Positions 1-9,601 of a DNA stretch of 59,660 nucleotides are shown one piece after another; positions within the stretch are counted from its first letter, which is position 1; every line of letters begins with the position of its first letter. Under the pieces are notes generated by a model. It ran no database searches. It saw only the letters and a program-made list of their open reading frames with translations, and was not told the origin of the DNA. The position numbers and the translations under genes were made by a program. Origin of the DNA: Bacteroidota bacterium (GTDB taxonomy: Bacteria > Bacteroidota > Bacteroidia > NS11-12g > UBA955); the NCBI GenBank assembly GCA_947496065.1, contig CANMBF010000013.1, positions 1-59,660 on the forward strand. Direction: 5' to 3'.

Positions 1-214
1 GGAGGTGGCTTCAATTGAACAATGCTCAAAATTCTAAAGATAATTTTATTAATAGAAAGTGGATGAGATTATTTGCATGATCTCAGGGGAGGTGGCTTCA
101 ATTGAACAATGCTCAAAATTCTAAAGATAATTTTATTAATAGAAAGTGGATGAGATTATTTGCATGATCTCAGGGGAGGTGGCTTCAATTGAACAATGCT
201 CAAAATTCTAAAGA
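1..214. repeat. 87-bp tandem direct repeat, 2.46 copies
   Basis: Copies start at 1, 88 and 175. The first two are identical over 87 bp. The third matches for 40 bp (175-214) and then diverges into a hairpin. Each unit contains the palindrome TTCAATTGAA and a small inverted repeat TGAGAT/ATCTCA. No coding frame is evident. Because it lies at the window edge, it could be a real tandem array or an assembly artefact at a contig end. Confidence 0.9.
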
Positions 215-324
215 ATTTTGAGCATTTATTTTTTCATCCAGTCCCCTTCAAGCACTTCGCGCTTGGGGGCCTAGATGAAAAAATAAATGGCCTTCCGCAT
301 TTGCGGAAGGCCATTGTTCAATTG
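186..324. repeat. Cloverleaf-like nested inverted repeat next to tRNA-Ser
   Basis: An outer 13-bp perfect inverted repeat (186-198 with 312-324) encloses three hairpin arms. Arm 1 is 195-208 with 213-226. Arm 2 is 223-238 with 274-289, capped by an inner stem 249-253/261-265. Arm 3 is 286-298 with 303-315. The arms share a few bases at the junctions, so the branch point could migrate. The right end overlaps the encoded CCA of tRNA-Ser. The left outer arm lies inside the third copy of the 87-bp repeat. The function is unknown; arm 3 can serve as the tRNA terminator. Confidence 0.85.
274..315 (-). terminator. Intrinsic terminator of tRNA-Ser
   Basis: A 13-bp GC-containing stem (286-298/303-315, 4-nt loop) lies 8 bp after the tRNA 3' end on the minus strand. 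A T-rich tract (complement of 274-285) follows it. Confidence 0.8.
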
Positions 325-410
325 GCGGAGAGTGAGAGATTCGAACTCTCGATACCTTGCGATATACACGCTTTCCAAGCGTGCTCCTTAAGCCACTCGG
401 AAAACTCTCC
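323..410 (-). tRNA. tRNA-Ser (anticodon GGA)
   Basis: On the minus strand the 7-bp acceptor GGAGAGT/ACTCTCC, the anticodon stem CACGC/GCGTG with loop TTGGAAA (anticodon GGA at 374-376), the long class II variable arm and the T arm with GTTCGAATC are all visible. A 3' CCA is encoded. The length of 88 nt including CCA fits serine tRNA. Confidence 0.97.
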
Positions 411-471
411 AGTTGCACTGAACAGTTTGGTTTTTGATTTCAAAAATTATTCTGGTTCAGGATTAGGGATG

Positions 472-479
472 CAAAGATA
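472..479 (-). promoter_or_regulatory. Bacteroidota -7 box for tRNA-Ser
   Basis: TATCTTTG on the minus strand is a perfect match to TAnnTTTG. It lies about 60 bp upstream of the tRNA 5' end, which leaves room for a 5' leader. Confidence 0.6.
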
Positions 480-566
480 TTTATTTAAGAGCGATTATAA
501 AATTTAAATGCACCTAGGCGCTTTGGGCTTTAATGCCAGCGCATTTATGCTCTCGATATATAATTG

Positions 567-574
567 TATATTTG
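567..574 (+). promoter_or_regulatory. Bacteroidota -7 box for rluF
   Basis: TATATTTG matches TAnnTTTG exactly. The rluF ATG begins 8 bases after its last G, so the transcript should be leaderless or nearly so. This supports ATG 582 over the upstream TTG at 564. Confidence 0.65.
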
Positions 575-581
575 CACCCAG

Positions 582-1787
582 ATGGAAACGCAAGGCATAC
601 AAATTAATAAATTCATCAGTTCTACTGGTTTTTGCTCGCGAAGAGAAGCCGATATTTTGGTAGAACAAGAACGGGTGACCATTAATGGTAAATTGGCCAA
701 ACCTACTAGTAGAGTAGGGGAGAACGATAAAGTGGCCGTGGATGATGAAATCATCAAAAACAAGAAAACAGAGTCGTTGTACATTGCTTTTAATAAACCC
801 AAAGGCATTACCTCAACTACAGATGAGAAAGATAAAACCAGTATCACCGCCTATATCAATCACAACAAAAGAATTTTTCCCATCGGTCGCCTAGACAAAG
901 ACTCAGAAGGGTTGATATTGCTCACCGATGATGGGGACATCGTCAATAAAATTTTAAGGGCTGGCAACGAACACGAAAAGGAATACATCGTAACGGTTGA
1001 TAAACCCGTTACCCCCGATTTTGTGATTAAAATGGCGGAAGGGGTGTCTATTTTAGATACGGTAACGCATCCTTGTATTGTAAAATCGCTCGGGAGTAAG
1101 AAATTTAAGATCATCTTGACCCAAGGTCTCAACAGGCAGATTAGACGCATGTGCGAAGTTCTGGGATACAAAGTAAGCGAATTAAAAAGGGTGCGTGTCA
1201 TGCACATTACCATTGGTGATTTGCCTTTGGGTAAATGGAGAAAGTTAACGCCCACCGAAATTAATAGAATGAACGAGTTTGTAAAAGGCTCATCGAAAAC
1301 ACCGCACAACGAAGTTCAGATGGAAGGTGCTACGCCTAAAGGAAAGAAGATAAAGTCGCGCGATCATTACAAACACGCGCCTCAATTCAACAGAGAGGAT
1401 AAGGGGTCTAAAAAAAGAGCGTCTAAATTTATACAGCCTTTTAAAGCGGGCGATGAAGTTTTAAAACCACGCGAACCCTTCAAAGGCAAACCTGCAGAGG
1501 TGCGCTATCCAGCAGGTATCGAGAATCAAAAAAACCGTTTCTCAAAAGCGGTGGCTAAGAAAAAATACGATGGCGAAGATTTGGGTTTTGGAAAGATTGC
1601 AGAAAAATTAGTAACGCCTAAACCATCAAGGGCCAAAGGTAAATATGTGGCTCCAGTGCCCAAAGATAAAATCACTTTGAAGCAAGAGAAAAACACGCGT
1701 TCAAAAGAACACCTGCAAGTAAGGGCTAAACAAAGTTCGCGCAAGAATTTTAATGCCGGTGCAAAAAAGAAAAAATCAGGTAAGTAG
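582..1787 (+). CDS. rluF: 23S rRNA pseudouridine synthase, RluF type
   Basis: Isomerises a uridine to pseudouridine in 23S rRNA (U2604 by analogy with E. coli RluF). An N-terminal S4 RNA-binding domain (about residues 6-60, with CSRREAD) precedes the RsuA/RluB/RluF catalytic domain. The GRLDKDSEGL motif holds the catalytic Asp (about residue 105), and QIRRMCEVLGYKVSELKRVR is typical of the RluF branch. The catalytic part ends near residue 240. A Lys/Arg-rich, probably disordered tail of about 150 residues follows, as is often seen in Bacteroidota homologues. ATG 582 was chosen because a perfect -7 box lies just upstream. The gene converges with the epimerase gene, overlapping it by 12 bp. The exact target base is inferred from family membership. 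Confidence 0.9.
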   Translation: METQGIQINKFISSTGFCSRREADILVEQERVTINGKLAKPTSRVGENDKVAVDDEIIKNKKTESLYIAFNKPKGITSTTDEKDKTSITAYINHNKRIFPIGRLDKDSEGLILLTDDGDIVNKILRAGNEHEKEYIVTVDKPVTPDFVIKMAEGVSILDTVTHPCIVKSLGSKKFKIILTQGLNRQIRRMCEVLGYKVSELKRVRVMHITIGDLPLGKWRKLTPTEINRMNEFVKGSSKTPHNEVQMEGATPKGKKIKSRDHYKHAPQFNREDKGSKKRASKFIQPFKAGDEVLKPREPFKGKPAEVRYPAGIENQKNRFSKAVAKKKYDGEDLGFGKIAEKLVTPKPSRAKGKYVAPVPKDKITLKQEKNTRSKEHLQVRAKQSSRKNFNAGAKKKKSGK

Positions 1788-2675
1788 TTGTTTGTAAATT
1801 AGATTTTCTAAGGCCAATTCAATGGTAGGATATTGGAATTGAAAGCCATGGTTCAACAAAGTTTCTGGATACACCCAACGACTTTTTAATACCAATTCTG
1901 TTTCAGTATTGATGAAGCGTGCACCGAGTTGCAGCAACCATTTAGGCGCAGGCAAACCAAAAGGTTTATGCATGGCTTTTCTCAACGCTTGCATCATGGT
2001 TTTGTTTTGAATGGCGTTCGGACTCACACAATTGATGGCTCCTTTTAGTTGTTCGTTTTGCAGGATGAACACCAATATGTTTTTTAAATCTTCGATGTGT
2101 AACCAACTGAATAGTTGTTGTCCATTGCCTTGTTGGCCGCCCAAACCAGATTTCACTAAATTTTTTAAAGGCACAAAAGCACCGCCTGCGTTGCCCAATA
2201 CAATGGCGATGCGCAAAGCCACTTGTCGTGTTTGTGGTAAGTTGAATGAGAAAAAGGTTTCTTCCCAAGCCTTTGCCACACTCACCGAAAAGCCTTCGCC
2301 TAAAATGCCAGTAGATTCTGTATTGGCAAGTGCTTCTTCATGTCTGTAAATGGTAGCGGTACTCGAATTCATCCACACTTTAGGTGGATTTTTACAAGCT
2401 TTTATGGCCTCGCCCAATTGTTGGGTAGTGTCTATCCGCGAGCTCAAAATTGCTGCTTTATTGGCTGCGTTATAACGGCAGTCGACTGACTTGCCCGCCA
2501 TGTTAATTAAACACTCGGCACCCTCCAATGCATTGGCAATGCCTTCAGTATCGGTCCATTGAATATGGGGTGCTTGTCTGGAGATGACGGAGACTTTATA
2601 CCCATTGTTTTTAAAATAATGGGAGAGGTAGTCGCCAATAAAACCGGTGCCGCCAGCGATGATTATTTTTTTCAT
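1776..2675 (-). CDS. TIGR01777-type NAD-dependent epimerase
   Basis: A 299-residue short-chain dehydrogenase/epimerase-like protein. The N-terminus MKKIIIAGGTGFIGDYLSHY carries the Rossmann GGTGFIG motif. The middle has INMAGKSVD and WLHIEDLKNILVF, and the C-terminal region (PKWLLQLGARF and the end with TIELALENL) resembles the DUF1731 tail of the YfcH/SulA-like TIGR01777 family. The substrate is unknown for the family. The start lies 8 bp after the stop of the small membrane gene upstream, so it is probably the last gene of the GbsR/membrane-protein operon, although its role there is not obvious. Confidence 0.85.
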   Translation of the reverse strand: MKKIIIAGGTGFIGDYLSHYFKNNGYKVSVISRQAPHIQWTDTEGIANALEGAECLINMAGKSVDCRYNAANKAAILSSRIDTTQQLGEAIKACKNPPKVWMNSSTATIYRHEEALANTESTGILGEGFSVSVAKAWEETFFSFNLPQTRQVALRIAIVLGNAGGAFVPLKNLVKSGLGGQQGNGQQLFSWLHIEDLKNILVFILQNEQLKGAINCVSPNAIQNKTMMQALRKAMHKPFGLPAPKWLLQLGARFINTETELVLKSRWVYPETLLNHGFQFQYPTIELALENLIYKQLLT

Positions 2676-2683
2676 AGTGTTTT

Positions 2684-3049
2684 TTATTTATAAACTTTCT
2701 TGATGTTGTAAACCACAAACAAAAAGGAATGGGCCACAAGGTAAGAGATAATGAGCACAGGTGCTAGATAATATTGCAGGTCGCAAATGCTTTCAGTGTT
2801 TATAATGGGGAAGGTAGAAACTATGAGAATGACAGCAAGAATGAGATATACATACATCCAAGACTGCGTGTTTGGATTGCGAAAAAACAAGATCAATGCA
2901 GTCAAGACTTGTAGGGGTCCAATCACCAACTCAATACAAGCCAAGGCTGGGATGGTATTGCGTTCAAAATTATCGATGGCAAAATACAGCAATGTGATAT
3001 TTGCTAAAACCATCAGTGTGCTATGCGCTGTAAACGTTTTGCTGTTCAT
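2684..3049 (-). CDS. Small integral membrane protein (4 TM)
   Basis: 121 residues with about four hydrophobic helices (around 12-29, 36-55, 63-83 and 92-114) and a basic C-terminus. I do not recognise a named family. It resembles the next upstream protein: both share a GPLQVLTA / GPIQILTA segment in helix 2 and an aromatic fourth helix ending in VVYNIKK / ALYDLSR. This points to an old tandem duplication. Its ATG overlaps the upstream stop (ATGA), indicating translational coupling within the cluster led by the GbsR-type regulator. Confidence 0.75.
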   Translation of the reverse strand: MNSKTFTAHSTLMVLANITLLYFAIDNFERNTIPALACIELVIGPLQVLTALILFFRNPNTQSWMYVYLILAVILIVSTFPIINTESICDLQYYLAPVLIISYLVAHSFLFVVYNIKKVYK

Positions 3050-3426
3050 GAGAATTGTTTGGTTATTTTTAAGCGACTTAAATCATACAGTGCAAAAACA
3101 AAATAGTGGGCGAGGCCAAAGCAGAAAAACATCAGTGAAATGCTAATCGTTTTTTCAAGGTCGTGGCTAATCAAATGATGACTGCCTATGATGAATAGGA
3201 GACCGACTAGGACCGTTAACAAAAGATAAATAATAAAATGGTCGCTCCAAAATCTTTTCCAAAAGAGCATAGAGAAAGCGGTGAGTATTTGGATAGGACC
3301 AACAATGCCGCCCGCAACCACAATGAGCTCCCAAATTCGCACTGACAAGCTGCCTGTCAGTGCGAATAATAAAAGGAGATTGATGATTGCTAGGAAGCCC
3401 AATTCAAAATAGAAGAGGATTTTCAT
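3046..3426 (-). CDS. Small integral membrane protein (4 TM), paralogue
   Basis: 126 residues, four predicted membrane helices (about 4-25, 31-56, 63-83 and 94-116), no enzymatic motif. The GPIQILTAFSMLFW segment matches GPLQVLTALILFF of the downstream paralogue. It overlaps that gene by 4 bp and starts 9 bp after the preceding gene, so it is within an operon. Function unknown. Confidence 0.75.
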   Translation of the reverse strand: MKILFYFELGFLAIINLLLLFALTGSLSVRIWELIVVAGGIVGPIQILTAFSMLFWKRFWSDHFIIYLLLTVLVGLLFIIGSHHLISHDLEKTISISLMFFCFGLAHYFVFALYDLSRLKITKQFS

Positions 3427-3435
3427 AAGCTAATT

Positions 3436-3825
3436 TTAAACTGTTTTAACATTCATTTGCAAGGCGCGTTGTTCTTTCGATTTTCTTTTGCCTCTAAAGA
3501 ACAAGTAAAGGTTTAAGAACAACATAATGCCCAAGTAAATAGAGAAGCCGCCGATTTTAGCACTCAGCAATTCTATCATCGATTGATAGTTGTACATGGA
3601 TTGGTTGAAGCGCAAAATAAGCAAGGCATAACCGATGTTTAAGAGGTAGAAGCCCACTTCGAAAAGCTTGTTCGTAGCATAGGCAATTTCTTCGCGGCCA
3701 TTAAAAATGTCGAGCATAAAAACCTTGCCGCTTTTAAATAAACTGCGCGCTACCGATAAGGTTAAAAAGATAGCGACTGGTAAGTAAATAATGTAAGCGA
3801 TGATGATAATTTTTTGATTGTCCAT
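3436..3825 (-). CDS. Small integral membrane protein, second paralogue pair
   Basis: 129 residues with an N-terminal hydrophobic helix (about 5-29) and two more helices (about 57-73 and 90-112), then a Lys/Arg-rich tail (RGKRKSKEQR). IAYIIYLPVAIFLTLSVARS and GFYLLNIGYALLIL match the upstream protein's YLVYLPITFYITIHIGKV and GYYLLNLGYAAITL, so the two are paralogues. Position in the cluster suggests a joint membrane function, but nothing in the sequence identifies it. Confidence 0.75.
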   Translation of the reverse strand: MDNQKIIIIAYIIYLPVAIFLTLSVARSLFKSGKVFMLDIFNGREEIAYATNKLFEVGFYLLNIGYALLILRFNQSMYNYQSMIELLSAKIGGFSIYLGIMLFLNLYLFFRGKRKSKEQRALQMNVKTV

Positions 3826-3851
3826 AATGATAAAATTTAAAGGATGAATAA

Positions 3852-4235
3852 TTAATTGTTAGTATGGTTCATGTTTTTAGTTTGCGTGCGGTTGATGCGT
3901 TGTGCAATGAGGTAGGTCATTAGCATGTTGTTAAAATGCATAACACCTAGTAGTAATATAATCTGACCGAGTTTGGTACCTATGGTTTCTATTAATACAA
4001 TCCAGTTGTCAATGTTTGGCCAAAAGCTTAGTGTAATAGCTGCATACCCTAGGTTCAATAAATAATAGCCTAAGAGTAGGAGTGAGTTAATGGCTTTTAC
4101 GATTTCAGGATGATCATTAATAATGCGGGCCAAATAGTGCTCACCATTGGTATAACACACTTTGCCAATATGAATGGTAATGTAGAAAGTGATTGGTAGA
4201 TACACCAGGTAGCCGATAATATTATAGTTAATCAT
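3852..4235 (-). CDS. Small integral membrane protein, second paralogue pair
   Basis: 127 residues with about three membrane helices, paralogous to the protein encoded at 3436-3825 through YLPI(T/A) and GYYLLNLGYA. The C-terminus is polar (RINRTQTKNMNHTNN). It is the first membrane gene after the GbsR-type regulator, which ends 52 bp upstream, so it is probably controlled by that regulator. Function unknown. Confidence 0.75.
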   Translation of the reverse strand: MINYNIIGYLVYLPITFYITIHIGKVCYTNGEHYLARIINDHPEIVKAINSLLLLGYYLLNLGYAAITLSFWPNIDNWIVLIETIGTKLGQIILLLGVMHFNNMLMTYLIAQRINRTQTKNMNHTNN

Positions 4236-4287
4236 ATTTAATATTCTATACTTTCAGTAATTATTGAAACATAGATGGCAAATTTTT

Positions 4288-4797
4288 TTACTTCACGAGT
4301 TTCATTAAGGTTTTGTAGAACCAGTTCTCATCCGATTTAATGAACTTGTCGACAATAGAATTGGCTTTATTGGTAAACTTACTCAACTCCTCAATGGTAT
4401 CCGAAAAGGCGGCTATCTCTGCTTTATTTTTACCGGTGATGTTCTCTTTTTTCAATTCGTTCACCACTTGTAAAATAGGTTCTATTTCTCTTTTTCTTCT
4501 TTCGTAGGTAATCTTTCTGGCCACTTCCCACATATCCTTGCCAGCATAGAAATACTCTTTTCTATCACCTGGTCTAATTTCTTTGGTCACCAAACCCCAG
4601 TCCATCAAGGCCCTTAAATTCATGTTGGCATTGCCTCTGCTAATATTCAATTGTTCCATCACATCTTCAGCAGATAATGGCTCGGCCGATACCAACAACA
4701 AGGCGTGAATCTGGGACATGGTGCGGTTAATTCCCCACTGAGAACCCAAGGTTCCCCATGATTGAATAAACTTGTATTTGGCTTCTTCTAGATGCAT
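4288..4797 (-). CDS. GbsR/MarR-family transcriptional regulator
   Basis: 169 residues. A winged helix-turn-helix spans about residues 25-80 (SQIHALLLVSAEPLSAEDV, then LNISRGNANMNLRALMDWGL and wing residues near RPGDRKEYF). A coiled helical tail for dimerisation follows. GWGTLGSQWG-like N-termini and SRGNANMNLR are typical of the GbsR branch (osmotic or betaine-type regulators in other phyla); the ligand here is unknown. It starts 5 bases after a perfect TAnnTTTG box and is followed in the same direction by four small membrane proteins, so it probably controls them and itself. Confidence 0.87.
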   Translation of the reverse strand: MHLEEAKYKFIQSWGTLGSQWGINRTMSQIHALLLVSAEPLSAEDVMEQLNISRGNANMNLRALMDWGLVTKEIRPGDRKEYFYAGKDMWEVARKITYERRKREIEPILQVVNELKKENITGKNKAEIAAFSDTIEELSKFTNKANSIVDKFIKSDENWFYKTLMKLVK

Positions 4798-4801
4798 AGT
4801 A

Positions 4802-4809
4802 CAAACGTA
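4802..4809 (-). promoter_or_regulatory. -7 box of the GbsR/membrane-protein cluster
   Basis: TACGTTTG on the minus strand, a perfect TAnnTTTG, with the regulator ATG 5 bases after its final G. A leaderless transcript is expected. Confidence 0.65.
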
Positions 4810-4932
4810 AAATATATTTTTAAACTTTCAATACTTTCTGAAACTTAATTTTAAAAATATTTATTAAATTGCTTAAAATGAAGTGTTTAATTTTTTTTGG
4901 AACAAGAATTATTCAAAGAAAAGCACAAAAAA

Positions 4933-4956
4933 AGGTGCAATGTTTCAATTGCACCT
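4933..4956 (-). terminator. Terminator after eno
   Basis: Perfect 8-bp stem AGGTGCAA/TTGCACCT with 8-nt loop, 24 bp after the eno stop on the minus strand, followed on that strand by a run of seven or more T. Confidence 0.85.
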
Positions 4957-4979
4957 CACTGTTATTTTAATACTGTTAT

Positions 4980-6787
<1,808 letters not shown>

Positions 6788-7870
6788 CTATGCTTGCATT
6801 GACTGAAAGAAATCATCGAAAAGATATCTGCTGTCATGCGGTCCTGGAGATGACTCAGGGTGGTACTGAACGCTAAAAGCTTTTTTGCCTTTTACGCGGA
6901 TACCTTCAATGGTTTCGTCATTTAAATTGATATGGGTAATTTCAATTTTATCATTCGGTTCGTTCTTCAAAGCGAAGCCGTGGTTTTGGGTGGTAATTTC
7001 GCAATGGCCGGTCGCTAAATTTTTCACTGGGTGGTTCAAGCCTCTATGACCGTTGTGCATTTTGAAAGTGTTCATGCCATTGGCTCTGCCTAATAATTGG
7101 TTGCCTAAGCAGATGCCAAACAAAGGCATGTTGTTGTCCATTAATTCGTTCACGGTTTCTACTGCATAGTCCATGGCCGATGGGTCGCCAGGGCCGTTAG
7201 AAATTAACACACCATCCGGTTTCCAATCCATGATTTGCTGGGCTGTTGCATGAGCATTAAAGACACCACACAAAGCATTGCGATCGTTCAAACATTGTAG
7301 CATGGTTCTTTTAACACCAAAGTCGAGCACCGCCACTTTGTATTCACTAAGGTCGGAACCCGTGGTATAAAAATCTTTAGTGGTTACTTGTGTTGAAAGT
7401 TCTAAGCCATCCATGTCTGGGGCTGCATCTAATATTGCTTTTAATTGCACTAAATCGGTAATCTCGCTGCTGATAATACCGTTCATTGCCCCCATGTTTC
7501 TTACGTGTCTAACCAATTGACGGGTGTCTATGTTTTGTATGCCGACTACTTGGTTATTTACAAAATAATCATCGATTGAAGAGGTGGCCATTTTTCTTGA
7601 TTGGTGGTGCGCAAAAGTGCTGCATACCAAACCAGAAATTTTAATGCCGCCCGATTCAACTTCCGTTAAATTGGTGCCATAGTTTCCAATGTGAACATTG
7701 GTTTGAACTAAGATTTGTCCGAAATAGGAGGGATCTGTGAAAACTTCTTGATAACCGGTCATTCCGGTATTAAAACAAATTTCGCCAGTAGTAGTGCCAA
7801 TTTTGCCTATTGCTGTGCCTATGAAATGCGTGCCATCTTTTAAAAGCAGAACCGCTTGTGTTGTACTCAT
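6788..7870 (-). CDS. carA: Carbamoyl-phosphate synthase small subunit
   Basis: The glutamine amidotransferase subunit hydrolyses glutamine and passes ammonia to CarB for carbamoyl phosphate, the precursor of pyrimidines and arginine. The N-terminal CarA domain (GEICFNTGMTGYQEV) is followed by a class I GATase domain with ISNGPGDP, the nucleophile Cys254 in LFGICLGNQLL, and His337/Glu339 in QYHPES. 360 residues is the normal length. carB is not in the window. The start is fixed by a perfect promoter 8 bases upstream. The gene is divergent from the crtD-like gene. Confidence 0.98.
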   Translation of the reverse strand: MSTTQAVLLLKDGTHFIGTAIGKIGTTTGEICFNTGMTGYQEVFTDPSYFGQILVQTNVHIGNYGTNLTEVESGGIKISGLVCSTFAHHQSRKMATSSIDDYFVNNQVVGIQNIDTRQLVRHVRNMGAMNGIISSEITDLVQLKAILDAAPDMDGLELSTQVTTKDFYTTGSDLSEYKVAVLDFGVKRTMLQCLNDRNALCGVFNAHATAQQIMDWKPDGVLISNGPGDPSAMDYAVETVNELMDNNMPLFGICLGNQLLGRANGMNTFKMHNGHRGLNHPVKNLATGHCEITTQNHGFALKNEPNDKIEITHINLNDETIEGIRVKGKKAFSVQYHPESSPGPHDSRYLFDDFFQSMQA

Positions 7871-7877
7871 TAAAGTG

Positions 7878-7908
7878 CAAAAGTAAACTTGTTGGGTCTA
7901 TTGACAAA
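7878..7908 (-). promoter_or_regulatory. carA promoter (TTTG-N19-TAnnTTTG)
   Basis: On the minus strand TTTG (7905-7908) is followed by 19 bp and then TACTTTTG (7878-7885). This is a full match to the Bacteroidota -33/-7 consensus. The ATG lies 8 bases after the box. Confidence 0.75.
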
Positions 7909-8035
7909 ACACAATTTAGTAACACATCATTGAATTGGTGCTTAAAGCTTGTTATTGTTGAGGTTTGGCATCATAAATAAATTTTCTATTGCTTAATATT
8001 TCAGCGAATTAAGTCGCAATTTGAAAAGTAAATCG

Positions 8036-8064
8036 TTGCGCACCCTTTTTTTTTAATAGTTTTG
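8036..8064 (+). promoter_or_regulatory. Promoter of the crtD-like gene
   Basis: TTG (8036-8038), an 18-bp spacer, then TAGTTTTG (8057-8064), a perfect TAnnTTTG. The ATG at 8076 lies 12 bases after the box. Confidence 0.65.
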
Positions 8065-8075
8065 AACTCAAATTT

Positions 8076-9554
8076 ATGGCAAAAGTTATTGTTGTTGGAG
8101 CGGGCATAGCGGGAATAGCGGCTGCAATAAGATTGCGTGCGAGTGGTCATGCTGTTTCGGTATACGAAGCGAATGCTTATCCTGGCGGTAAACTCAGCGA
8201 TTTTGAGGAAGCTGGCTTTCGGTTCGATGCTGGTCCTTCGCTGTTTACCATGCCTGAATTTGTTGAAGAATTATTTACCTTATTAAACGAACCTGTAGCG
8301 GCCCATTTCCAATATGAACAATTGGACATTGGTTGTCATTATTTTTATGAAGACGGCACCCAATTTAACGCACCAACGAATCGCGAGCAGTTTGCTGAAT
8401 TGTTAGAACAGAAATTGGGGGAGGATAAAAATGCGGTGAATGCATTCTTTAAAAAAGCGGCTTTTTTATACAAAATAACGGCCCCTGTTTTTTTAGAAAA
8501 TTCATTGCATCAACTCAGTACCTATTTAAACCGAAAAGGCTTGCGAGGCATTGCTAATTTATGGCGCATTAATTTGTTTAGCACCATGCACCAATTGAAT
8601 AGCAAACGGTTTAAAAAAGAAAAGACCATACAGTTGTTCGATCGCTTTGCAACATACAATGGCAGCAATCCTTACCAAGCTCCGGCCACATTAAACATTA
8701 TACCACACCTTGAATTTGGATTGGGTGTTTATTTCCCTAAGGGAGGTATGGTGAGCATCACCAATAGTTTAGTCGATTTAGCAAAAAGACATGGGGTGCA
8801 GTTTTTTTTCAATCAAAAAGTTGAACAAATTTTAACACAAGGTGAAAAGGTGATTGGTGTAAAAATAGGAGGTGAAAGTATACCTGCCGATCAGGTGGTT
8901 TGCAACATGGATGTGTTTCCTGCTTACAAATATTTGTTGCCTCAAATTGAAATGCCTGAAAAAGTGAAGCAGGTGAATTCATCGAGCAGTGCGTTGGTTT
9001 TTTATTGGGGCATTAAAAAAGAGTTTAAACAATTGGGTCTTCACAATATTTTATTTTCTGAAAATTATAAGAAAGAATTTGATGCCATTTTTAAATCCAA
9101 TACCATTGATGACGATCCAACGATTTACATCAACATCACTTCTAAATTGAATCCATCGGATGCGCCTGTTGAACATGAGAATTGGTTTTTAATGATCAAT
9201 GTACCAGCGAATGACGGTCAAGATTGGGAAGTGTTAGTTGCAAGTGCTAGAACCAATATTATTAATAAATTGAACCGTATGTTTAAGACGGACACATCCG
9301 ATTTAATTGTTTATGAGAAGGTGTTAGATCCTATTTTAATCGAGCAAAAGACTTCGAGTTACAGAGGTGCCTTGTATGGCAGTAGTAGCAATGATAGAAT
9401 GGCGGCATTTTTCAGACATGCGAATTTTTCATCGGCTGTTCAAGGATTATATTTTTGTGGTGGCAGTGTGCATCCTGGCGGCGGCATACCCTTGTGTTTA
9501 TTAAGTGCCAAAATAACAGCAACGCTTATAAACAAAAAAAAAGGAAAGGAATGA
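8076..9554 (+). CDS. crtD: CrtI/CrtD-family carotenoid desaturase, probably 1-hydroxycarotenoid 3,4-desaturase
   Basis: An FAD-dependent desaturase of carotenoid synthesis, membrane-associated. The dinucleotide-binding N-terminus VIVVGAGIAGIAAAIRLRAS and YPGGKLSDFEEAGFRFDAGPS are typical of CrtI-type enzymes. The C-terminal FAD signature GLYFCGGSVHPGGGIPLC is close to that of Bacteroidota CrtD enzymes, which add a 3,4 double bond to 1-hydroxylated carotenes on the way to myxol or saproxanthin-type pigments. 492 residues is the usual length. No crtB, crtI, crtY or crtZ is nearby, so assignment to CrtD rather than CrtI phytoene desaturase rests on motif resemblance only. It is transcribed divergently from carA. 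Confidence 0.8.
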   Translation: MAKVIVVGAGIAGIAAAIRLRASGHAVSVYEANAYPGGKLSDFEEAGFRFDAGPSLFTMPEFVEELFTLLNEPVAAHFQYEQLDIGCHYFYEDGTQFNAPTNREQFAELLEQKLGEDKNAVNAFFKKAAFLYKITAPVFLENSLHQLSTYLNRKGLRGIANLWRINLFSTMHQLNSKRFKKEKTIQLFDRFATYNGSNPYQAPATLNIIPHLEFGLGVYFPKGGMVSITNSLVDLAKRHGVQFFFNQKVEQILTQGEKVIGVKIGGESIPADQVVCNMDVFPAYKYLLPQIEMPEKVKQVNSSSSALVFYWGIKKEFKQLGLHNILFSENYKKEFDAIFKSNTIDDDPTIYINITSKLNPSDAPVEHENWFLMINVPANDGQDWEVLVASARTNIINKLNRMFKTDTSDLIVYEKVLDPILIEQKTSSYRGALYGSSSNDRMAAFFRHANFSSAVQGLYFCGGSVHPGGGIPLCLLSAKITATLINKKKGKE

Positions 9555-9601
9555 CCTAATGATGCCACCCCTTGCCCTTTTTAGTTCTAGTTTTATCTTT
9601 A

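Noticed and set aside
1-214. CRISPR array
   Set aside because: The 87-bp units are identical throughout with no short repeat/variable spacer pattern, only 2.46 copies exist and no cas gene is nearby.
196-507. 103-codon open frame on the + strand
   Set aside because: It runs through the inverted-repeat block and across the tRNA-Ser gene, and the translation resembles no protein.
860-1309. 149-codon frame opposite rluF
   Set aside because: Antisense shadow of the conserved rluF catalytic domain. The same applies to the other long antisense frames opposite eno, aroC, the RND gene and glyA.
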